Origin: Streptomyces yatensis
GTDB taxonomy: Bacteria > Actinomycetota > Actinomycetes > Streptomycetales > Streptomycetaceae
NCBI RefSeq assembly: GCF_018069625.1
Contig: NZ_CP072941.1
Location: 6,448,001 to 6,512,000, forward strand
Direction of reading: 5' to 3'
DNA length: 64,000 nt
Shown here one piece after another: positions 51,968 to 61,000 of the stretch (position 1 is its first letter; each line of letters starts with the position of its first letter). The position numbers and the translations under genes were made by a program. The notes under the pieces are model-generated. The model searched no databases and was not told where the DNA came from. It saw only the letters and a program-made list of their open reading frames with translations.

Positions 51968-53047
51968 TCAGGACGCGTCGATGTCGATCCGCGTCACCTT
52001 GCCCTTTTCATCGGCGACGGTGACGTCCAGGAGCGCGCTCGTGTTCGTTCCGAGGTAGGTCAGGTTCTTCGCGTCGAAGACCCAGCACTCGGTCGTGGTC
52101 TGGTCACGCTTCTCGCGAGGGGTGTACGTGAGGCCGATACCGGACCGGCCCGCGCCGTCCTTGACGTTCTCCACGACGCGGACGTCCGGCAGTTTGGCCA
52201 CGGCACGGTAGAGCGCGGCATTGAACTCGGGCAGCAGGGTGGCCTGATCGAGGATGGCTGAGACGTTCTCGAAGACCGTCTCGGTCAGCCGGGATTTCAC
52301 CACCCCGCTGTCGCTCTTGAGCTTCTTCAGCAGCGCGTCGGGGTCGGTGGGGAGGGCCTCGAGCTGCCGGACGGTCCGAACTCCCGGAGACATGGCGATG
52401 TCCTCGGTCTCGTTGTGGACGGGTTCGCCGCTGGGGGACAACCCGGTGAGGTGCCGGAGACCGTCCCGCTTGCCGGACACGGGCTGCCACTCCTCACTGC
52501 GGACGTTCCCCTCGTACGTCTTGGTGCCCGTGACCTTCCCCTTGGAGTCCCGTACGAGCTTCGAGGGACCGCCCCACGTGGACGAGGGTCCCTGGGACCT
52601 GGTGTAGATGAACTGGTCGTCACGGGCCTTGACCGCCGGGCGGTCGGCCGCCGCCACGGCGATCCGGTCCAGCAGCTGTACGGCCTGCCGGTGCTCGGCC
52701 CTGGGGTCACCGCCGACGCCGGTGGCGCCGCCCTCGCCGTCCCGCAGACCGTCGACCGCCACCGCGCCCACGACCACGGCGGTGGCCAGCGCCAGCGGTG
52801 CCGCGATGAGGACGAGGCGGCGTCGGGGGCGCCGGGGTGCGGGCGGCGCGGATGCCGTGTCCGGCGTACCCGACAGTTCGTAGACGGTCTCGTTGCTGAT
52901 GGTCTCGTCGCTGATCTGCTTCATCAGATGCTCCTTCAGGACGCGGTGGCGGTCCTGCCGGAGCACCGGACGGCCCGGGGCGGGCAGCAACTCGGCCAGC
53001 TCCTGGGGGTCGACCGGCTGATCGGCTCGTCGCGGGTTGGTGTTCAT
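51968..53047 (-). CDS. CU044_5270-family membrane-anchored protein
   Basis: The 359-residue product has a cytoplasmic N-terminus of about 90 residues, one membrane helix (LVLIAAPLALATAVVVGAVA) and an exported domain with the family blocks KARDDQFIYTRSQG, EEWQPVSGKRDG, LPTDPDALLKKLKS and a C-terminal LTYLGTNTSALLDVTVADEK. Such proteins regularly follow an ECF sigma factor gene, as here, where ATG 53047 overlaps the sigma stop by 4 bp. An anti-sigma or sensor role is therefore a reasonable inference, although the family is uncharacterised. Confidence 0.87.
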   Translation of the reverse strand: MNTNPRRADQPVDPQELAELLPAPGRPVLRQDRHRVLKEHLMKQISDETISNETVYELSGTPDTASAPPAPRRPRRRLVLIAAPLALATAVVVGAVAVDGLRDGEGGATGVGGDPRAEHRQAVQLLDRIAVAAADRPAVKARDDQFIYTRSQGPSSTWGGPSKLVRDSKGKVTGTKTYEGNVRSEEWQPVSGKRDGLRHLTGLSPSGEPVHNETEDIAMSPGVRTVRQLEALPTDPDALLKKLKSDSGVVKSRLTETVFENVSAILDQATLLPEFNAALYRAVAKLPDVRVVENVKDGAGRSGIGLTYTPREKRDQTTTECWVFDAKNLTYLGTNTSALLDVTVADEKGKVTRIDIDAS

Positions 53048-53823
53048 CGCTTCTTCTCCTGCGTGGACCGGGCCGCCTGATGGCGGCTGACCGGTATCTG
53101 TCCGACCATCGCCGCGCGTTGCACCGCGCCCTGCCCGGCGCCGCCGTCCGCGTCCCGCGTGGGGAGTCCGCTGCGCACGCCTCGCGTGCCGCCGTCGCTG
53201 TCCGCGTCCCGCGTGCCGCCGTCGCTGCCCGTGGCGTCGCTGTCCGTGCTGCCCGTGACGTTGCCGCCGCCCGTGCCGCGGGCGAGTTCGAGCTCGGTGA
53301 GCTTGCGCAGGCGCTTTCTCGCGCGCGAGAGCCGGGCCCGTACGGTGCCGGTGGCCACGCCCAGGGCCTCGGCCACCGTCGCGGCGTCCAGCCCCTCCCA
53401 CACGCAGAGCGTGAACACCTCGCGCTCCCCGCGGCGCATCGTGCGCAACGCCTTCTGCGCGGCGGCCAGTTCCTCGGTGTCGGCCAGGCGCTGGGTCACC
53501 TCGTCGGCGAAGTCCGGAACGGGGTCCGGGGGCGGGAGTTTGGCGAGCGCGGTCCGGTGTCTTCGCGCCGCCCGCGTGGTGTTGCGCGTGACGTTCGTCG
53601 CGATGCCCAGCAGCCACGGGCGGAGGCTGTCGTCCCCCGGAAGCAGCCGCTCCCGCAGCCGCCACGCCTCCAGGAAGGTGAGCGACACGATGTCGTCGGC
53701 CATGCCCCCGTCGCCGGTCAGCCGGATGGCATGCCGGTAGACCACCGAGGCGCACTCGTCGAAGAGCTGCCCGAAGGCATCCGGATCCCCGGCTCGCACG
53801 CGAGTGCGCAGTGATGTCTCCAC
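53044..53823 (-). CDS. ECF-type RNA polymerase sigma factor
   Basis: The 259-residue product has sigma region 2 (FGQLFDECASVVYRHAIRLT, DIVSLTFLEAWR) and region 4 (RRGEREVFTLCVWEGLDAAT, GTVRARLSRARKRL). After region 4 come about 80 residues of Gly/Asp/Ser/Thr-rich sequence with repeats of the type DSDGGTRDADSDGGTR. GTG 53823 has GGGGGAG directly upstream and gives the usual start VETSLRTRV. It is coupled to the downstream CU044_5270 gene. Confidence 0.93.
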   Translation of the reverse strand: METSLRTRVRAGDPDAFGQLFDECASVVYRHAIRLTGDGGMADDIVSLTFLEAWRLRERLLPGDDSLRPWLLGIATNVTRNTTRAARRHRTALAKLPPPDPVPDFADEVTQRLADTEELAAAQKALRTMRRGEREVFTLCVWEGLDAATVAEALGVATGTVRARLSRARKRLRKLTELELARGTGGGNVTGSTDSDATGSDGGTRDADSDGGTRGVRSGLPTRDADGGAGQGAVQRAAMVGQIPVSRHQAARSTQEKKR

Positions 53824-53873
53824 ACTCCCCCCTGTCCACCGCGCGGACCGCGTTGCGGTGATCTGCGTCACAG

Positions 53874-54015
53874 AGTGCTCCGCCGGGTGCGCCGTGACGT
53901 CCCGTCGTTCGTCCGCGGCGCCCGTCGTGGCTGGTCGCCCACGCGGCGGAGCCGCATATCGACACGGCCGCGGCGGAGCCGCACATGGACACAGCCCCGC
54001 GCCCCTTGGCGGCGC
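53874..54015. repeat. Dispersed intergenic repeat, copy C (two internal units)
   Basis: Head GTCGTTCGTCCGCGGC, TCGTGGCTGGTCGCC, then two 27-bp units starting GCGGCGGAGCCGCATATC and GCGGCGGAGCCGCACATG, then CCCCGCGCCCCTTGGCGGCG, where the terminal hairpin is degraded. It lies upstream of the sigma factor gene. Confidence 0.8.
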
Positions 54016-54080
54016 TGCTGAACCGCGGCCGACTTCACCAGGTCCGCTGGGACGCGCACGGCGCATCCCCCGGACCGTGG

Positions 54081-54164
54081 GCGGACCGACGCGGACCGCG
54101 GGCGGACCGACGTGGACCGTGGGCGGACCGACGTGGACGGCAGGCGGACCGACGCGGACCGCAG
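54081..54164. repeat. 21-bp tandem repeat, four units
   Basis: Four 21-bp units (54081-54101, 54102-54122, 54123-54143, 54144-54164) begin GCGGACCGACG and differ at one to four positions. They lie just past the 3' end of the MarR-GNAT gene and are non-coding. Confidence 0.9.
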
Positions 54165-54168
54165 GCCG

Positions 54169-55119
54169 TCAGTCGTGCTCCGGGCCCCGTAGCGCGAGTC
54201 GCCAGTCCTGGCCGACCAGAGGCGAGCCATAGCCGCGGTGCGGCTTCTCGGCGATCAGCTCGAACCCGGCGCGCTCGTAGATCCGGCGGGCGGAGGTCAG
54301 GACGTCATTGGTCCACAGCACGAGATCGCGGTAGCCCGCCTCGCGTGCGAAGTCGACACAGGTGCCGACCAGCCACTCGCCGAGCCGCCGTCCGCGCGCC
54401 TCCGGTTCGACGAGCAGCAGCCGCAGCCGGGCCGTATCGGGCTGCTCGTCCCGGACGCACATCACCGAGCCGACGGGACGGCCGTCGAGCTCCGCGATCC
54501 ACGCCCGCTCGCGGGCCGGGTCGTGGCCCGCGCCGAACTCCCCGACGATCCGGGCCACCAGGGCCTCGAACTCGGCGTTCCACCCGAACTCCCGGGCGTA
54601 CACGGCGCCGTGGCGCTGCACGATCCAGCCCAGGTCGCCCGGCTCCAGCCCGCGCAGCCGCACCTCGGGCTCGGCCGGGCCGGTGAGCGCGTGCCGCGCG
54701 GTCGCCAGCGCCTCCCGCAGCCGCCCCAGCTCGTTCCGGGGGAACTTGGCCAGCAGCCTGGTCACCGCCTCGTGCGACCGCCGGTCGAGATCGTCGGCCG
54801 CCGCCCGGCCCTCGGCGGTGAGCAGCACCTCCTGGAAGCGGGCGTCCCGGTGGTGGCGCTCGCGCGTCACCAGCCCCCGCTCCTCGAACCGGCTGAGCGT
54901 CCGGCTCAGATGCGCGGCGGTGACCCCGAGCTGCTCCCGGAGGGCCGAGACGTGGGTGCGCTCCCGCCGCGCCAGCTCGTAGAGGATGCGGGCCTCGCTC
55001 AGCGTGTACGGGGTGTTGAGCTGCCCGGGGTAGTCGAGGACGCCGATCAGGCGGGTGTACATCCGGTTGAAGTCGCGGACCTCGTCCACGGCCAGATCGA
55101 GATTGTCGCGCGGGCCCAT
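54169..55119 (-). CDS. MarR-type regulator fused to a GNAT N-acetyltransferase
   Basis: The 316-residue product joins an N-terminal MarR winged helix (YTLSEARILYELARRERTHV, VTAAHLSRTLSRFEERGLVT) to a C-terminal GNAT domain (about 160-310) with the acetyl-CoA loop LRLLLVEPEARGRRLGEWLV and RRIYERAGFELIAEKPH. This architecture is common in actinobacteria; the acetyltransferase substrate is unknown. ATG 55119 has an AGGGG site. The inverted repeat CTTGA-N18-TCAAG upstream may be its operator. Confidence 0.93.
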   Translation of the reverse strand: MGPRDNLDLAVDEVRDFNRMYTRLIGVLDYPGQLNTPYTLSEARILYELARRERTHVSALREQLGVTAAHLSRTLSRFEERGLVTRERHHRDARFQEVLLTAEGRAAADDLDRRSHEAVTRLLAKFPRNELGRLREALATARHALTGPAEPEVRLRGLEPGDLGWIVQRHGAVYAREFGWNAEFEALVARIVGEFGAGHDPARERAWIAELDGRPVGSVMCVRDEQPDTARLRLLLVEPEARGRRLGEWLVGTCVDFAREAGYRDLVLWTNDVLTSARRIYERAGFELIAEKPHRGYGSPLVGQDWRLALRGPEHD

Positions 55120-55152
55120 CCGGCACCCCTCCGTACCCCTGTGTCGATTTCG

Positions 55153-55183
55153 CTTGACCTCATAGTTGCGCCAGATCAAGTAT
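55153..55183 (+). promoter_or_regulatory. Divergent promoter region with CTTGA-N18-TCAAG inverted repeat
   Basis: TTGACC (55154-55159), 18 bp, AAGTAT (55178-55183) could drive the XRE-TPR gene rightward. The arms CTTGA (55153-55157) and TCAAG (55176-55180) form an inverted repeat that the MarR-type protein could bind. Confidence 0.45.
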
Positions 55184-55375
55184 TTGGGAAGGGGGGGTCC
55201 CCTGCGGGAGGGGGAGATGTTCGGCGGCGACCGCAACGCGGACGCGTTTCGAGTTCGCCCCCGGCCCGCGCGGCGGGCGGGCGCTCCTTCGTGTGCCCGA
55301 TGCCTGCTGGGCTTCCCACGGCTCCCCCCTCCGGGCGTACCGTGGCCCAAAGACCTTCTGGCGGTGGTGTATCAG

Positions 55376-56608
55376 ATGACTGATCTGTCCGTTGGCAAGC
55401 GACTGGTCCGGCTTCGCGACATTCGCGACCTCACGCAAGAGCAACTCGCCGACCGCGCCGGCGTGTCCGTCGACACCATCCGCAGGTTGGAGCAGGGCAC
55501 CCAGCGGGGAGCGAGAATCGCCACGTATCAGAAGCTGGCGGGCGCACTCGACATCGAACTCGCCCGCCTGCTGGGCCAGCCCACCATGACGCGATCCCTC
55601 GCGCCCGACGGCGGAGTCATCGCCTTGCGGGCCGCCATCCAGGCCCCGGGCGATCTGCCGGGGCTGGACCTGTGCGGCGCGGACAGTGACGCGCCCGGCC
55701 CGGACGATCTCCGCCCGGTCATGGAGCAGGCCCAGAGGCACTATCGGCTCGGCCAGTTCACCGACCTGGTCGGCATGCTGCCCGGGCTCGTGAGCGATCT
55801 GAAGGCGGCCACCCGCGAGGCCGAGGGCGGCCCCGACCACGACACGGTGTGGTCGATGTCCGCCGCCGCACACATCATCGTCGCCGACGTGGCCGCGCAG
55901 TTGGGGCAGACCGACCTGGCCTACACCGCGGTGGAGCGAGCCATGCAGGCCACGGCGCGCGCGAGCGACGAGCTGCGGCACGCTCTCGCCGTCTCGACGC
56001 TTTCGCTTGTGCTCCTGCGGCAGGGCCGATGGAGCGATGCCCAGCAGGTGGCGACCCGCAGGGCGGCCGAGATCGAGCCGCGCTTCTCCGACCGCAACCC
56101 TGAGAAGTTCGCGATGTTCGGGATCCTGCTGCTGTCCGGTGCCGTCTCGGCGGCACGGGCGAACCGCGATGAGTCCGACAGCACAAAGGACGACGCGCTC
56201 ACCTTCCTCAGGCAGGCGGAGGCGGCGGCCGCGCTGTCCGGCCCGGTACGGGTGCGAGGCACCGCCTTCGGCCCGGCGAGCGTGGGCATGCAGGCCACCA
56301 CCGTCCAGGTGTCGCTCGGCCACCCGGACAAGGCTTTGGCCACAGCCAGTGGGGTCAACATGGATGAGCTGCCGTGGAAGATCTCGCGCGCCAGGCACCG
56401 GCTGGATCTGGCATTCGCCCGCTACCAGACGCATGACGACGAGGGCGCCCGCGATGTGCTGCTCACCCTCGACGAGGAGCATCCCGAGTGGCTGACCCAC
56501 CAGATGCTCGCCGCCTCCACCGTGGGGGGACTGCTGGAGACCGAGCGGCGCCGCGACCGGGACCTGCGAAAGCTCGCGGTGCGGCTGGGCGTGGACCCGG
56601 CGGCATGA
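55376..56608 (+). CDS. XRE-family regulator with TPR-like C-terminal domain
   Basis: The 410-residue product has an XRE helix-turn-helix at the N-terminus (LRDIRDLTQEQLADRAGVSV, DTIRRLEQGTQ) and a long helical region of TPR-like repeats (residues 110-400; YRLGQFTDLVGMLPGLVSDL, TDLAYTAVERAMQATARASD, MLAASTVGGLLETERRR). Such domains often bind peptide signals or partner proteins. It precedes two small cysteine-rich protein genes on the same strand (gap 167 bp), so a regulatory link is likely. Start ATG 55376 (MTDLSVGKRL) is typical of this group. Confidence 0.9.
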   Translation: MTDLSVGKRLVRLRDIRDLTQEQLADRAGVSVDTIRRLEQGTQRGARIATYQKLAGALDIELARLLGQPTMTRSLAPDGGVIALRAAIQAPGDLPGLDLCGADSDAPGPDDLRPVMEQAQRHYRLGQFTDLVGMLPGLVSDLKAATREAEGGPDHDTVWSMSAAAHIIVADVAAQLGQTDLAYTAVERAMQATARASDELRHALAVSTLSLVLLRQGRWSDAQQVATRRAAEIEPRFSDRNPEKFAMFGILLLSGAVSAARANRDESDSTKDDALTFLRQAEAAAALSGPVRVRGTAFGPASVGMQATTVQVSLGHPDKALATASGVNMDELPWKISRARHRLDLAFARYQTHDDEGARDVLLTLDEEHPEWLTHQMLAASTVGGLLETERRRDRDLRKLAVRLGVDPAA

Positions 56609-56775
56609 ACAAGTGCCGTAGTCCCGCCGAAAACTGAGGCTGGGCTACGGCACTTCGTCACTGGGGCGTAATCGCGCGCACACCTAGCGTGATCCGTATC
56701 GCGGCGGCGTTGCCCCTTGCTCCCGCCAGGAATTTGTTCGGCGCCGCCCCTCGCAGATCAGCAGGGGAGCCCGAC

Positions 56776-57369
56776 GTGACGACCAGAGCCTTACCGTGGA
56801 CACCGCCGCCCGCCACGGATGTCCAGGCGTTACCCGCAGGCAAGTGGTGGGATGCCGTAAGAGCCGCGCCGACCGTCGGGGAACGCGCCCTAAAGCTCCT
56901 CGGCGACGAGAACGGCGCCGTCATCCAGGACAAGTACGGCACCCTGTACTGGCTCGTCGCGGTGGGCTCGGCCACGAGCTGGCAGCTGCGGCAGGTGCGG
57001 GTCCTGACCGAGCTGGCGGACGAGTGCACCTACCTCGGCGTGCCGCCCAACTCCTGGACCACGCCGCCCGGCACCCACTGGCGTGTGCCGCTCTCCGTCG
57101 ATCACTACCTGACCGATGCCTGGAAGCTGTGGGGAGCGCTGGCCGAGGCCGACCGTGTCGAACTCGGCCCCGTCCCGCAAGGGCGCCAGACCTGCTACCG
57201 CTGCGAGCTGCCCACCGACGAGCCGGTCATCGTGGACGTCCAGCACGGCGGCAGCGGACCCGGCCGCACGGTGTACGCCTGCCCGACCCACGCCCTGGCC
57301 CACCGGCGCGACCCGGTCGCCGAGGCCGCCGCCATGCGCCGCGCCCGCGAACGGGGGCACACCCGGTGA
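56776..57369 (+). CDS. Conserved streptomycete protein with zinc-finger-like C-terminus and two TTA codons
   Basis: The 197-residue product has an N-terminal domain (ALPAGKWWDAVRAAPTVGER, GAVIQDKYGTLYWLVAVGSA, THWRVPLSVDHYLTD) that loosely resembles N-terminal parts of actinobacterial primase-polymerase proteins, and a C-terminal Cys-x2-Cys ... Cys-x2-His module (TCYRCELPTDEPVIVDVQHG, YACPTHA) that could bind zinc. Codons 6 (56791-56793) and 19 (56830-56832) are both TTA, near the start. GTG 56776 has AGGGGAG upstream. The next gene overlaps by 4 bp. I know no function for the family. Confidence 0.75.
   Translation: MTTRALPWTPPPATDVQALPAGKWWDAVRAAPTVGERALKLLGDENGAVIQDKYGTLYWLVAVGSATSWQLRQVRVLTELADECTYLGVPPNSWTTPPGTHWRVPLSVDHYLTDAWKLWGALAEADRVELGPVPQGRQTCYRCELPTDEPVIVDVQHGGSGPGRTVYACPTHALAHRRDPVAEAAAMRRARERGHTR
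56791..56832 (+). promoter_or_regulatory. Two TTA leucine codons at codons 6 and 19
   Basis: TTA at 56791-56793 (RALPW) and at 56830-56832 (QALPAG) are both in frame with GTG 56776. Two bldA-dependent codons this close to the start should make translation strongly tRNA-limited. Confidence 0.88.
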
Positions 57370-57683
57370 CGGAAGAGGAGCGCACCGAGCAGGAGCGGGA
57401 GCGGATAGCGGAACTGCTGGCCCCGGGCCGGAAATGGGTCTTCGGCCAGCTCCAGGGCTGGAACTGCGCCCTGTGCGCGGCACGCCTCTACGCGGACCGG
57501 CCGATCTGCACGGTGGAGGTGGACTACGGCGGCGTCACCGAGACGTGCCGGCTGTACGTCTGCGCCCCCTCGTGCGAGGCGGCCCGCGCCGCATGCGAGG
57601 CGGCCCGCGCCGCACAGCGCCCCGTCCCGCCGGACGGCGGCAGCGCGGCGATCCGCGCGCCCCGCCAGCGGACCGGGGCATAG
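57366..57683 (+). CDS. Small cysteine-rich protein, paired with the upstream gene
   Basis: The 105-residue product begins VTEEERTEQERERIAELLAP and contains WNCALCAARLYADRPI, then GGVTETCRLYVCAPSCEAA. The Cys-x2-Cys ... Tyr-x-Cys-x3-Cys layout parallels the zinc-finger-like module of the preceding protein, so the two may be related. GTG 57366 overlaps the preceding stop (GTGA), showing coupling. A short duplicated phrase (CEAARAACEAARAA) is coded by a repeated 18-bp sequence. Function unknown. Confidence 0.72.
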   Translation: MTEEERTEQERERIAELLAPGRKWVFGQLQGWNCALCAARLYADRPICTVEVDYGGVTETCRLYVCAPSCEAARAACEAARAAQRPVPPDGGSAAIRAPRQRTGA

Positions 57684-57733
57684 ACGGGGCGGGGCGCCAC
57701 TCACGGGCTCGGCTCCGCCGAAGCGTTCAGCCG

Positions 57734-57860
57734 CGCGGCGGGGCCGTCGAGGCGCGAGCCATCAGTTCGGCGCGGACCATCGCCACCCCGCCCGGCGGCT
57801 GCGGCTCGCGGCCCAGGGCCAGGCGCCCGGCCCGCGCCCCGCCTCGTGCAGAGGCGGCCA
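57734..57860 (-). pseudogene. Fragment duplicating the 3' end of the LacI regulator gene
   Basis: Bases 57734-57834 are identical over 101 bp to 62288-62388, the last part of the LacI-family gene downstream; similarity continues with a few changes to about 57860, where a one-base indel shifts the frame. On the minus strand the segment carries the LacI C-terminal phrase REPQPPGGVAMVRAELMARA. There is no start and no remaining ligand domain. Confidence 0.88.
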
Positions 57861-58062
57861 CCCCGGCTGAAGCATCGCTCGGCCACGTCGAGACGCGGCA
57901 CCCGGCCCGCCCGTCACCGGCGCCGAAACCGCCAATCCGGGTCGCGGGGGTTGACAGGGATCGCTGGGCGGCACAGCCTTTGGCAACGTTGTCATCCCGG
58001 TTCGGCGCGAGGGCGTGCGGAGCCGGTTCGGCTTGCGTTTGTCTGATGGGACGTCACATAAC
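57861..58062 (+). promoter_or_regulatory. Promoter and LacI-type operator of the GH2 gene
   Basis: TTGACA (57951-57956) is a consensus -35; a weak -10 is expected near 57974. The palindrome TGGCAACGTTGTCA (57981-57994) lies at or just past the start point and has the CG-centred form of LacI/GalR operators. Repression by the LacI gene at 62281-63339 is the obvious hypothesis. Confidence 0.65.
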
Positions 58063-61000
58063 ATGACAGAACAGTCGGGTCCGTCACGCCTTCCGTCGCG
58101 ACGCACCGTCGTCGCCACGGGAACCACGCTGCTGGCCTCGCTCGGCCTCGGATCCGTGCTCCCCGTGCCGCATGCTGCCGCCGTCCCCACCGGCGCGTCG
58201 GCCGAGCCCCCCGGCTCCGGCGAACTGGCCCTCTACCGCCCCGTCTCGGTCTCCTCGACGGCCTACGCCGCCACGCCCGGCACCTTCGTGGTCGACCGGC
58301 TGTCCTCCCCGGGCGTCAGGGGCAGCGGATGGCGCGCCGAGGGCGGTGACCCGCAGTGGGTGGCCGTCGACCTCCAGTCGGCCTGCGAGGTCACCCACAT
58401 CCGTCTGACCTTCGAGGCGGATTCCTCGGATCCGGTCTACACGCCGCCCACTTCGGGCAATGTGCACAGCGGCACCACCGGCAAGGAGATCCAGTCGAGC
58501 TACCCGCTGGTCTTCGTCGTGGAGACGTCCCTGGACAACACGTCCTGGACCACCGCGTACCGCAGCACGGCGGGCACCGGCGGTGTCGTGGACATCCGGC
58601 CCGCCCGGCCGGTGCGGGCCCGCCATGTACGCCTGACCTCCCAGAAGCGCTCCAGCCCGCTGCCGCTCGGACTCAACGGCTTCGAGGTGTACGGCACTGC
58701 CGGGGACCACCGCCCCCCGGTCACCGGCTGGACCGACTGGGGCACCCACAAGGGCGAGGCGCCCCGGCTCACGGTCGCCCACGACGGCACCGTACCCGTG
58801 GCGTCGGGCTGGCGGCTCACCATGGACGACTGGGCCGACGACGACGGCGCCCGGCTGTCGAAGACGTCCGTGGACACCAGCACCTGGCTGCCGGCGACCG
58901 TCCCCGGCACGGTGCTCGGTTCGCTCGTGGAGCAGGGCAAGCTGCCCGACCCGGTGGCGGGCCTGAACAACCTCCGCATTCCGGAGGCCCTGTCGCGCCA
59001 CTCCTGGTGGTACAAGCGGGACTTCGCGCTGCCCCGCGGTCTGCGCACCGGCGCCGGCCGGCGTGTGTGGCTGGAGTTCGACGGCGTCAACCACAAGGCG
59101 GACGTGTGGCTGAACGGCGAGCGGGTCGGCGACCTGACGTACCCGTTCGCCCGTGCCGCGTTCGACGTCACCCGGCGGCTCGCGGGGGACGGCGAGAACG
59201 CGCTCGCCGTGCGCATCACCCCGATGCCGGTGCCCGGCAGCCCGGGGGACAAGGGCCCGGAGGGCGAGTCGTGGGTGGACGCCGGCGCGTCGTCGATGAA
59301 CCTCAACTCCCCGACGTACCTCGCCTCCTCGGGCTGGGACTGGATGCCCGCGGTGCGCGACCGCGCGGCCGGCATCTGGAACCACGTCCGGCTGCGGTCG
59401 ACCGGGCACATCGTCATCGGTGACCCGCGGGTGGACACCGTCCTGCCGAAGCTGCCGGACGTCTCGGTCGCCGAGCTGACGATCGTCGTCCCGGTCCGCA
59501 ACGCCGACTCCGTCGACCGCCGTACGACGGTCACCGCGTCCTTCGGCGGCGTCCGGGTGTCCAAGGCCGTCACCGTGCCGGCCGGCAAGAGCGTCGACGT
59601 CGTCTTCGCCCCCGACGCCTTCGGGCAGCTGCGGCTGCGCGACCCCGAGCTGTGGTGGCCGAACGGCCTCGGCGAGCCGAACCTGCACGACCTCACCCTC
59701 ACCGCGTCGGTCGACGGCTCGGAGAGCGACCGGCGCACCACCCGCTTCGGCATCCGCCAGTTCGGCTACGAGTACAACGTGCCGCTGCCGTTCGCCGCGT
59801 CCGGCGACTCGTACACCCAGACGGTCACCTTCGACCGGCGGCAGGCGCGGTACGTCCGGATCAGGTGCGGGACGCGGGCGACCTCCTGGGGCAGCTCGCT
59901 GTGGACCCTGGCCGTGCGGGACAGCACCCGGCCGACCCTCGACCTCGCCCTGCACGCGCCCGCCGAGTCGTCGAGCACGGACGGCGACGACCACGGTCCG
60001 GGCAACGCGACCGACGGCGATCCGGACACCCGCTGGTCCTCGGCGTTCGAGGACGACCAGTGGATCCGTGTCGACCTGGGCTCGGCGCACTCCGTCGACC
60101 AGGTCGACCTCACCTGGGAGCAGGCGTACGCCAAGACCTTCGTCGTGCAGGTCTCCACGGACGACGCCGAGTGGGCCGATGTGACGTCGGTGGACAACGG
60201 GGCCGTGCCGCTGCCGTTCAACAACGGCAACGCCAGCCTCCAGGTCGAGGACTTCGACCAGCAAACCGCCCGCTATGTCCGGATCAGCTGCGGTCTGCGC
60301 AACACCGGCTATGGCAACTCGCTGTGGTCCCTGGGGGTCATCGACCGCGCCGAGCCCGGGACCGACCTCGCCCTGCGCAAGACGGTGACGGCGTCGACGC
60401 AGGAATCCGATCACCCCGCCTCGAACGCCACGGACGGCGACGCGGGTACCCGCTGGTCGTCGCAGTACGAGGACCACCAGTGGATCCAGGTGGACCTGGG
60501 CTCCGCGCGGACGTTCGACCGGGTGGCGATCGTCTGGGAGTCGGCGTACCCCAAGAGCTATGTGATCCAGGTGTCCGGCGACGGTGAGCGGTGGACCGAC
60601 GTCAAGTCCGTGTCGAACGCGCCCGACCCGCTGAAAATCCTCGTCAACGGTGTGCGCGTGCTGGCCCGCGGCGGCAACTGGGGCTGGGACGAACTGCTGC
60701 GCCGCATGCCCGCCGACCGCATGGACGCGGCGGTGCGCATGCACCGCGACATGAACTTCACCATGATCCGCAACTGGGTGGGCAGCAGCGACCGGGAGGA
60801 GTTCTTCGCCGCCTGCGACCGGCACGGCATCCTGGTCTGGAACGACTTCCCCAACGCCTGGGGCATGGACCCGCCGGACCACGAGGCGTTCATCTCGCTC
60901 GCCCGCGACACGGTGCTGCGCTACCGCGTCCACCCGTCCGTCGTGATCTGGTGCGGCGCCAACGAGGGCAACCCGCCCGCCGCCATCGACAAGGGGATGC

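Noticed and set aside
54081..54164. CRISPR or iteron array
   Set aside because: Four head-to-tail 21-bp units without spacers; no replication gene is nearby.
57701..57901. Small minus-strand open frame beginning MPRLDVAERC
   Set aside because: It crosses the LacI remnant in the wrong frame and is Arg/Gly/Pro-rich; no evidence of translation.
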